Positions 40,501-46,916 of a stretch of 64,000 nucleotides of DNA are shown here, piece by piece. The position numbers were made by a program, and so were the translations under genes. Position 1 is the first letter of the stretch, and each line of letters opens with the position of its first letter. The notes under the pieces were generated by a model. It ran no database searches, was not told where the DNA came from, and worked only from the letters and a program-made list of their open reading frames with translations. Source of the stretch: an uncultured Caldilineaceae bacterium (GTDB lineage Bacteria; Chloroflexota; Anaerolineae; Caldilineales; Caldilineaceae); the NCBI GenBank assembly GCA_958295915.1, contig OY282381.1, forward strand, positions 4,114,722 to 4,178,721. The letters are read 5' to 3'.

Positions 40501-41910
40501 CTACGAAATCTCCCTGGGATCGGCAATCCTACCCGCAACTGCCGAAGCCGCCACGACCGCCGGACTTGCCAGATAAATTTCCGCCTCGGCAGTGCCCATC
40601 CGCCCGCGGAAGTTGCGGTTGGCGCTGGAAATCGTGACCTCCCCCGGCGCCGGCACCCCCATGTGATTGCCCATGCACGGGCCACAGCCCGGCGTGCCGA
40701 TGACCGCGCCCGCCGCAATCAGCGTCTGGATGTATCCCAGGCGCAGCGCGTCTTGCAGCACCAGGCTGGAGGCGGGGATGACCAGCAGCCGCGTGCCTGA
40801 CGCCACCCGTCGGCCCTGCACCACGGCCGCGGCCGCGGCGATATCCTCCAGGCGTCCGTTTGTGCAGGTGCCGATGAACGCCTGCTGAACACGGACGCCC
40901 GCCACCTCAGAAAGCGGCGCGACGTTATCCACCGTGTGGGGACAGGCGACAGTCGGCTCCAGATCGGCGGCCTTGTAGCGGTAGGTGGCGCTGTATTCGG
41001 CATCCTCATCGGGGAAGAGAGGCGTGAGAAACCCCAGGCGTGAGGAGTGAGAAGTGAGAGACGTCGCAGTGCTCTCTCTCCTTTCTCCTCCTCCCTCTTT
41101 TTTCGCAGTTTCCCTCTCCGCTCGTCTCGCGCCCCGCGCCCTTTCCAGGTATGCCAGCGTCTTTTCATCCGGCGCGATGTAGGCGGTTTTGGCGCCGAAC
41201 TCCGCCATCATATTCGGCAGCGCCATGCGGGCGTCGATGCTCATGGCTTCAATGCCGCTGCCGCTGAATTCGACAGAGGTGTACAGGCCGCCGTCCGCGC
41301 CCCAATCCCCGATGATCCGCAGAGCGAAATCTTTGGCGGTAACGCCGGGCGGCAGTTCGCCTTGTAGAATAATGCGGATCGATGGCGGCGTCCGCAGCCA
41401 TAGCTCGCCGGTGGCCCAGAGGGCCGCCACTTCGCTGCGGCCTATGCCGGCGCCGAACGCGCCCATCCAGCCGAAATGGGGCGTGTGGCTGTCCGCGCCC
41501 AGGATCATCTGTCCCGGCAGCAGCAGCGCCTCCTCGCTGAGAACCTGGTGGCAGATCCCCCGGCCTACCTCATAAAAGTGACGGATGCCCTGCTCCTGTA
41601 CAAATGCGCGGATTTCGGCGTGATTCTGCGCATGGCGGGTCGTCGGCGCCGGTACCGCGTGGTCCAGTGTAATCGCCAGCTTTTCCGGGATCACCACCCT
41701 TTCCTGACCGAACTGTCGCCAGATTTCACGGATGGCGGCGGTATTGTCGTGGCTCAGCACTACGTCGGGACGCGCATCCACTACCTGGCCGACTTCCACC
41801 CAATCCAGGCCGGCCGCGCGCGCGATCGCCTTTTGGGCAAATGTTTGAGGAGGAAGGCCCCGCTCACGAGTTTGTGACCCCATTCGCTGAGGGGAAAGTT
41901 GCTGGTTCAT
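40501..41910 (-). CDS. lysT: Homoaconitase large subunit
   Basis: 469 residues from the ATG at 41910, chosen because GAGGAG lies 4 nt upstream; an upstream frame from 42033 would run through an inverted-repeat element. It is an aconitase-family 4Fe-4S enzyme with cysteines in FIGTCTNGR and GCGPCMGNH. Around residues 253-293 there is a charged insertion ([13 protein letters not shown]...) encoded by AGTGAGAAGTGAGAG-type repeat DNA, absent from normal homologues. Confidence 0.88.
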   Translation of the reverse strand: MNQQLSPQRMGSQTRERGLPPQTFAQKAIARAAGLDWVEVGQVVDARPDVVLSHDNTAAIREIWRQFGQERVVIPEKLAITLDHAVPAPTTRHAQNHAEIRAFVQEQGIRHFYEVGRGICHQVLSEEALLLPGQMILGADSHTPHFGWMGAFGAGIGRSEVAALWATGELWLRTPPSIRIILQGELPPGVTAKDFALRIIGDWGADGGLYTSVEFSGSGIEAMSIDARMALPNMMAEFGAKTAYIAPDEKTLAYLERARGARRAERETAKKEGGGERRESTATSLTSHSSRLGFLTPLFPDEDAEYSATYRYKAADLEPTVACPHTVDNVAPLSEVAGVRVQQAFIGTCTNGRLEDIAAAAAVVQGRRVASGTRLLVIPASSLVLQDALRLGYIQTLIAAGAVIGTPGCGPCMGNHMGVPAPGEVTISSANRNFRGRMGTAEAEIYLASPAVVAASAVAGRIADPREIS

Positions 41911-41921
41911 TGTCTCCTCGC

Positions 41922-42017
41922 TGTCGAACGGGCGAACCTCCCAGTTCGGGTGGAGCGCCTCGCGCTTTGCGCCTCGCGCGACACCCGAATATTCGGGCAT
42001 CGTTTGCCCGTTCGATA
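41922..42017. repeat. Nested inverted-repeat element between homocitrate synthase and lysT
   Basis: Outer arms TGTCGAACGGGCGAAC and, inverted, TATCGAACGGGCAAAC (14 of 16 match). Inner perfect arms TTCGGGTG/CACCCGAA. The core has two GCGCCTCGCG copies and a CCCGAATATTCGGG palindrome. The size of about 96 bp and nested symmetry suggest a MITE/REP-type element. As RNA it would fold just before the lysT ribosome-binding site and could modulate its translation. Confidence 0.6.
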
Positions 42018-42034
42018 GATGTACGGCAGTCATG

Positions 42035-43189
42035 TCAGTGGCTAGTGGCCACAGTCAGCGCGCGACTGTGATACTCCCGCAGGAGCGCGTCCACGTCGTC
42101 CAGGCTGAGTTTGCGCTGGTCGGCCGCGCTCTTGATGTGGGCGGTCACTTCCTTCACCTGCGGGTCGGTCAGGTCCAGTTGCAGCTGCTCCGCCCGCTGT
42201 TTGACCGCATTCCAGCCGGTGAGCCGGTGGGCGATGTGCAGATAGCGGGTCAGCCCGAAATCCGCCGGATCCAGTATTTCATAGGTGTCGGGATTGTTGA
42301 GAATCGCTTTGGCGTGAATGCCGGCCTTATGGGTGAAGGCTGTGTAGCCGGTGATATAGTTGTTGAAAGGCACATCCACGCCCACGATCTCGGCCACGAA
42401 ATTCTCCACCTCGCGCAGCATCGGCAGATTGTATTTGCCGCGGATCCGCTCTGGATTGTGGGCGTACATGCGCGCGACCAGGCCGCCCAAGGGGGTGATG
42501 CCGTTGCGCTCGCCGATGCCGAGGACAGAGGTGTCCACATGGGTGGCGCCGGCCGCCAGCGCGCAGTAGGAGTTGGCGATGGCGCAGCCGGTGTCGTTGT
42601 GGCCGTGGAATTCGATATCACAGGAGACGACCCCCCGCAATGTGCGCACCAGATCATGCACCTGCAAGGGGGTGGCGACCCCGACCGTGTCCGCAATCCC
42701 GACCCGGTTCACGCCGATCTGATCCACCTCCCGGTAGACCGTCAACAGATCCACCAGGTCGCTGCGGAATGAGTCCTCGCTGCTGAAACGCGCCTCCAGC
42801 CCCTGGCTCTTGATATATTCGATGACCTGCACCGCGCTGTCGATGATCTGCCGGATCGATTTGCCGTGGGAGAACTTCCGCAGATAGCTGCTGGTGCCGA
42901 AGAGGACGTCGATCCCGTCTACGCCGGTGTCCACGGCCAAGCGGGCATCGTCCAGATGACAGCGGATGTGGGTCAGCAGTTTTGTGCGTAGCCCCAGACG
43001 GGCGATGCGCGCGCAGTCTGCCCGGCTCTGCGGGCTGGCGGCCGGCGAGGTCAGTTCCAGATACTCGACGCCGAAGGCATCCAGCAGATGGGCGATTTCG
43101 ACCTTCTGGTCGCTGTCGAAGAAGGCATTGGCAAACTGCTCCCCTTCCCGCAGGGTCGATTCGATAATGGCAAACTTGTCAAGACTCAT
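42035..43189 (-). CDS. Homocitrate synthase
   Basis: 384 residues from the ATG at 43189 with GGGAG upstream; a longer frame from 43285 would overlap the attenuator terminator. It condenses acetyl-CoA and 2-oxoglutarate, the first step of the aminoadipate lysine route. The sequence closely follows the Thermus-type enzyme as I recall it: [59 protein letters not shown] and [15 protein letters not shown]. It is the first structural gene after the lysine attenuator. Confidence 0.92.
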   Translation of the reverse strand: MSLDKFAIIESTLREGEQFANAFFDSDQKVEIAHLLDAFGVEYLELTSPAASPQSRADCARIARLGLRTKLLTHIRCHLDDARLAVDTGVDGIDVLFGTSSYLRKFSHGKSIRQIIDSAVQVIEYIKSQGLEARFSSEDSFRSDLVDLLTVYREVDQIGVNRVGIADTVGVATPLQVHDLVRTLRGVVSCDIEFHGHNDTGCAIANSYCALAAGATHVDTSVLGIGERNGITPLGGLVARMYAHNPERIRGKYNLPMLREVENFVAEIVGVDVPFNNYITGYTAFTHKAGIHAKAILNNPDTYEILDPADFGLTRYLHIAHRLTGWNAVKQRAEQLQLDLTDPQVKEVTAHIKSAADQRKLSLDDVDALLREYHSRALTVATSH

Positions 43190-43221
43190 AAACCGCGCTC
43201 CCGGCATCTGAATACGGCAAT

Positions 43222-43256
43222 AAAAAACCGGTCCATCCTGTCTGGAATGGCCGGTT
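43222..43256 (-). terminator. Intrinsic terminator of the lysine attenuator
   Basis: On the minus strand a 12-bp stem with one bulged A (AACCGGCCATTC with its partner ending ACCGGTT) and a 6-nt loop is followed by six T. It lies before the homocitrate synthase start. Loop plus descending arm contain CAGACAGG (43237-43244), the exact complement of CCTGTCTG at 43290-43297. That gives a mutually exclusive antiterminator. Confidence 0.85.
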
Positions 43257-43297
43257 GCGTCGTTACAACTTCTGAGCAGGCGCAAAGAACAGACAGG

Positions 43298-43411
43298 CTA
43301 GTCCGGCATCCGCTTTTTGCTCTTTATGCAATCGGGCTGAGGCGTAATTTCAAAATACATCATTGGCTGGTTTGCCCCTTTGATCAACCGGCGGGGCTGG
43401 CTTACTCGCAT
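43298..43411 (-). CDS. Lysine operon leader peptide
   Basis: 37 codons with Lys at positions 11, 30, 32 and 33 (end: CIKSKKRMPD). The stop is followed immediately by CCTGTCTG, which can pair with the terminator, and 41 nt later by the terminator stem. A ribosome stalled on codons 30-33 would leave CCTGTCTG free; one at the stop codon would cover it. This fits lysine-sensing attenuation. The Shine-Dalgarno is weak and the Lys density is modest compared with classic leaders, so the peptide itself is less certain than the RNA structure. Confidence 0.65.
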   Translation of the reverse strand: MRVSQPRRLIKGANQPMMYFEITPQPDCIKSKKRMPD

Positions 43412-43439
43412 CAGAGCATCAGGGTGTAACTACAATGCA

Positions 43440-43468
43440 AGAGTAACCGATCAACGCTCGGCTGTCAA
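43440..43468 (-). promoter_or_regulatory. Promoter of the lysine operon
   Basis: Consensus TTGACA (43463-43468), a 17-bp spacer and TACTCT (43440-43445) on the minus strand, about 30 bp upstream of the leader peptide ATG. Transcription should start near 43433. Confidence 0.75.
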
Positions 43469-43512
43469 GTTTGGTCTGAAGAATTACGAATTAGAACTGT
43501 GATTTTTTTGAT

Positions 43513-44150
43513 TCATGTGATGGACAGGGTGAAGGCATGGTCGGTAAACGAAACCACGAAGCCCCAACCCGAGAGCAACTGGGTGGTCACGTCCGTGCGC
43601 GCGTCCACCACCGTGGGGTTGATCAGGACGCCGTCCTGCACGCCATCCAGCAGGGAGTAGCGGAAGGTGGGGTCACCGCTCTCGCAGCCGAAGGTGCGGT
43701 AGGTGTCCAGCAGCAGGCGGCGCTCCATCTCGCGCGGATCCCGGGCCCCGGAGCCTGCATTGTCAATGCTTTTCAGATAATCCCGGGGCGTCGCGGTCAG
43801 GCCCAGCTTGTAGCCTACGAAATAGTCGAACACCGCACGGGCGTTGCCGCTGATCGAACGGTGCGCCTCGTCGGAGATCACCAGGTCGAAGTCCGTGGGC
43901 GAAAAGAGCTTCTGGTACTTGTTGTTGAACAGCAGGGATTGAACCGTGCTGACCACGATCTCCGCGCGCTGCCAGTCGTCCCGGCGCTCCTTGTAGATGA
44001 CCGTCTGGTAGTCGGCGGAGAGCAGCGCGGCGAAGACCTTCCTGGCCTGCTCCTCAAGCTCGAGTCGGTCCACGAGAAACAGCGCGCGGCGGGCATTGCC
44101 GGAACGGAGAAACAGGCTCCTGACAGTTAGGGCGCGGCGGATGGTGTCAA
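43513..44150 (-). pseudogene. Truncated type I restriction HsdR (helicase fragment)
   Basis: About 210 codons match the motor domain of HsdR: LFLRSGNARRALFLVDRLEL, IVVSTVQSLL, FDLVISDEAH (Walker B/DEAH-type) and LGLTATPRDYL, then DGVLINPTVVDARTDVTTQL. The nuclease domain, Walker A and the C-terminal part are missing, and the frame runs into unrelated sequence at both ends. The 5' junction cuts into the tail of the nuclease-like gene at 44127-44645. Confidence 0.75.
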
Positions 44151-44645
44151 ACGACGGACAGGGTAGTTCGGGAAGCGCATGTTCCACGAAGCTATATTGA
44201 ACACAGCGCACCCTCTGACAATCGGGCGAGTCCACGAACCCGACTGCGGTCCCTGTAAAGGTAACTTCCGTTTCAATTCATCTGTCCTAGCTATCAACTC
44301 GGCTGCCGTCAAGCTCTTCAGGGCAACCAGAACCAGGTAATCGACGGGTTTGTCGGCTCTTCCTGCTGCCCATTCGTAGAGAAAGGAGTCCCGGTACTTG
44401 TATTTGAGATCCTCGTCAAGCTGGCCACTTTGGAATTCCTGCACGAACTTGCGCTGATCTTTCTCCTTGGCTTTGGGATGCTGAGGGTCCTTGAACTCGA
44501 TAAACAAATAGCAATCGGAACGCTCAACGATAAAATCTACCGCTTTCATGCAGTGGGTCAGTCCGTGATCGGCATCGTCGAACTTTCGCGCCTGGATTGC
44601 GCCATTGATGGTGATTTGCAGATCGTCTTCCGTGAAAACTGTCAT
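44127..44645 (-). CDS. Small nuclease-like protein paired with an AAA ATPase; 3' end probably replaced
   Basis: 172 residues. The segment AVDFIVERSDCYLFIEFKDP carries the D...E-x-K arrangement of PD-(D/E)XK nucleases. The last residues (RRLTPSAAP) come from the joined HsdR fragment, so the native C-terminus may be lost. Its ATG overlaps the stop of the ATPase gene by 4 bases. ATPase plus small nuclease is a common layout for abortive-infection type systems; the assignment here is inference. Confidence 0.55.
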   Translation of the reverse strand: MTVFTEDDLQITINGAIQARKFDDADHGLTHCMKAVDFIVERSDCYLFIEFKDPQHPKAKEKDQRKFVQEFQSGQLDEDLKYKYRDSFLYEWAAGRADKPVDYLVLVALKSLTAAELIARTDELKRKLPLQGPQSGSWTRPIVRGCAVFNIASWNMRFPNYPVRRLTPSAAP

Positions 44646-45661
44646 TGCGCCAGATCTCCCAGGCTGCGCTTCACCTCCCGGTCATATAGGTCGGCGAATG
44701 CCTCCGCAATCGCGTTTGGGTGGATGTCGAGATAGCTACTTGTCGCGTGGCAGGCGATTTCGCCTGTCTGCGCCCGATAAAAAGAATGGAAAGCGACCTC
44801 GTCGCTACTCTGTTTCCGCAGATCCAGTTCCTTGAGAATAACGTAATCATGGGTCGCGAAGAATATCTGAACACCAGCGCGCTGCAATGCCAGCAAAACA
44901 TCCATCAACACGCCGAATCGTTTTGGATTCAGATTGGTTTCAGGTTCATCCCAGAACAACACCGAACCACTCTGCATAGCTCCGTTCCGGATCAGAACCC
45001 ACAACAGACCGAGCTTGCGTATCCCTTCAGCGAGCAAGGGGAATTCGAGATTGCCTTGTTTGTTGCGTAAAAAAAACTCATCGTTCTTCACTGTAACCCT
45101 TCCTTCAATCGCCTCTTGCAGGGTCTTGAGCAATTTTCCGCGCGAAGCATCCATAGGACCGCGCGGTAATGGTAAATAGGCCCGATGCAGGATATCCGCA
45201 TAGACTGCTTCAAAGTGGATTTCGCGCTGCGCATAAAGCGATAGAAAGCCAGGCGCGTTGGCAAGCATCTCCTTTACCGGAATATAGACACTTTCTATCG
45301 GCGAAGCTGCCCAACGGTTGGCGCCTGTTATGGTCGCGGATCTTGATACCTTGGCATGGTTCGAAAACGAAGCTCGAAGTGTCAGACTGTCGCGAAATAT
45401 CTCTACCGATCCCCTTATACTCCCCTTTTGTCGTTTGATCAGACGCCCCAGAGAGCGGCCCGATGGAAGAAAGACCTCAATCAGTTTATCGGCAAAGGAT
45501 ACGCGCGTTTTAGAAACATCGCACGCCGCATAACAGACCTTCATAAGGTGGGTCTTGCCCGTGCCATTGGCGCCCACAAAGACATTGATGCCAGGGGAAA
45601 ACTCCAGATCCAGGTTCGTGAAAACGGTGAAGTGTTCCAGTTTTACTCTTGTAAGACCCAT
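44642..45661 (-). CDS. AAA (OLD/RecF-like) ATPase
   Basis: 339 residues from the ATG at 45661 (GAGGTGG upstream); a longer frame from 45721 is less likely. An SMC-like head has Walker A FVGANGTGKTH near residue 33 and a Walker B region VLFWDEPETNLNPKRFG, followed by the His switch FFATHDYVILKEL. No long coiled coil or TOPRIM domain is present. It is coupled to the nuclease-like gene downstream (ATGA overlap), so the pair probably acts together. Confidence 0.8.
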   Translation of the reverse strand: MGLTRVKLEHFTVFTNLDLEFSPGINVFVGANGTGKTHLMKVCYAACDVSKTRVSFADKLIEVFLPSGRSLGRLIKRQKGSIRGSVEIFRDSLTLRASFSNHAKVSRSATITGANRWAASPIESVYIPVKEMLANAPGFLSLYAQREIHFEAVYADILHRAYLPLPRGPMDASRGKLLKTLQEAIEGRVTVKNDEFFLRNKQGNLEFPLLAEGIRKLGLLWVLIRNGAMQSGSVLFWDEPETNLNPKRFGVLMDVLLALQRAGVQIFFATHDYVILKELDLRKQSSDEVAFHSFYRAQTGEIACHATSSYLDIHPNAIAEAFADLYDREVKRSLGDLAQ

Positions 45662-45863
45662 AGTCCACCTCTGGAATGATTTTCCATCATGCAGCCCGTC
45701 GCTCTCGCGGTCCAGAATCATTATATCACGCCGGATTTCCGTTTTTTGAACACGTCCACAATTTTCTGACCGCGGCGGATCATCACATATAATACCCGCC
45801 AGGTTAGATCAGAAAGCAAGCGACAACTCGCTAGGCGCCATTTTCTCTGAAGACCGGAGGCAT

Positions 45864-46853
45864 ATGATGATTCAGGCGCACAATCTATCGAAATCATACG
45901 GCGCCGTCGAGGCGCTGCGCGCTGTTGCCTTTCAGATTGACGATGGTGAGATCGTAGGGCTGCTTGGCCCGAACGGCGCCGGCAAAACCACGATTATCAA
46001 GATCCTGACCGGGTATCTGGAAGCGGATGAAGGCTATGTCATGATCAACGGGCTGGATGTGGCTACCCATCGCCAACAAGTGCAGGCCGAGATCGGCTAT
46101 CTCCCCGAAAATACGCCCCTCTATCCCGAACTCACAGTGCAGGCCTATCTGAAGCTGATGGCGGATCTGCATCTCGTGCCGTCGGAAGACGCCGACACAC
46201 AGATCGCCGAGGCCGTCCACGCGACCGGGCTGACCGACCGCCTGACGCAACCTATCGGCCAGTTGAGCAAGGGCTACCGTCAGCGGGTAGGGCTGGCGCA
46301 AGCGATCTTGCATAAGCCCAATCTGTTGATTCTGGATGAACCGACAATCGGTCTGGATCCCACCCAGATCGTCGAAATCCGCAACCTGATCCGGCGGCTC
46401 TCGCAACATTGCGCCATCTTCTTTTCCACGCATATACTCTCCGAGGTCGAGACATTGTGTGATCGGGTCATCATCTTGATGAACGGGCAGGTGCGGGCCG
46501 ACGCGCGCATCTCTGAGCTGGCCGCGACCAACAATGCCATTCTGGTGCTGGATTCCGCCATCGAAACCGCGCGCGACAGCCTTCTTCAGTTGCTCGGCGT
46601 GCAGGACGTGAAGATGGAGACCGCCCCCAGCGGTCATCCTCTCTACCGCGTCATCGCGACCAACAGCCAGGAGCTGGGTCCGGCAATCTATCGCCTGGCA
46701 AAAGAGCGTGACTGGCCCGTGCGCGAACTCCGCAACGATACGCGCGCCTTGGAATCCGTCTTTAACGAACTGACCCTTTCTACAGGACAAGGGCCCGATC
46801 GCCAGTCTGCGGTTATGTCAGAGGCACGCGAAGATACACTGCAGGAAGTGTGA
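45864..46853 (+). CDS. ABC transporter ATP-binding protein (GldA-like)
   Basis: 329 residues. Walker A GLLGPNGAGKTT, signature LSKGYRQRVGLAQAI, Walker B LLILDEPTIGLD and H-loop FFSTHILSEVE are all intact. A C-terminal extension follows, as in GldA/CcmA-type subunits. It is the first of three same-strand genes and would power the fused permease that follows. A TATAAT about 80 bp upstream may be its -10. Confidence 0.9.
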   Translation: MMIQAHNLSKSYGAVEALRAVAFQIDDGEIVGLLGPNGAGKTTIIKILTGYLEADEGYVMINGLDVATHRQQVQAEIGYLPENTPLYPELTVQAYLKLMADLHLVPSEDADTQIAEAVHATGLTDRLTQPIGQLSKGYRQRVGLAQAILHKPNLLILDEPTIGLDPTQIVEIRNLIRRLSQHCAIFFSTHILSEVETLCDRVIILMNGQVRADARISELAATNNAILVLDSAIETARDSLLQLLGVQDVKMETAPSGHPLYRVIATNSQELGPAIYRLAKERDWPVRELRNDTRALESVFNELTLSTGQGPDRQSAVMSEAREDTLQEV

Positions 46854-46916
46854 ACCGCACTGAGATCCTTTGCATTGCGCCCGCTGAATTCCTTTACTCT
46901 GTTGGAGAGATGCTCC

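Noticed and set aside
43222..43468. L-box lysine riboswitch
   Set aside because: The leader is only about 200 nt and lacks the conserved five-helix core as far as I can read. A coding leader with Lys codons and a matching antiterminator fits directly.
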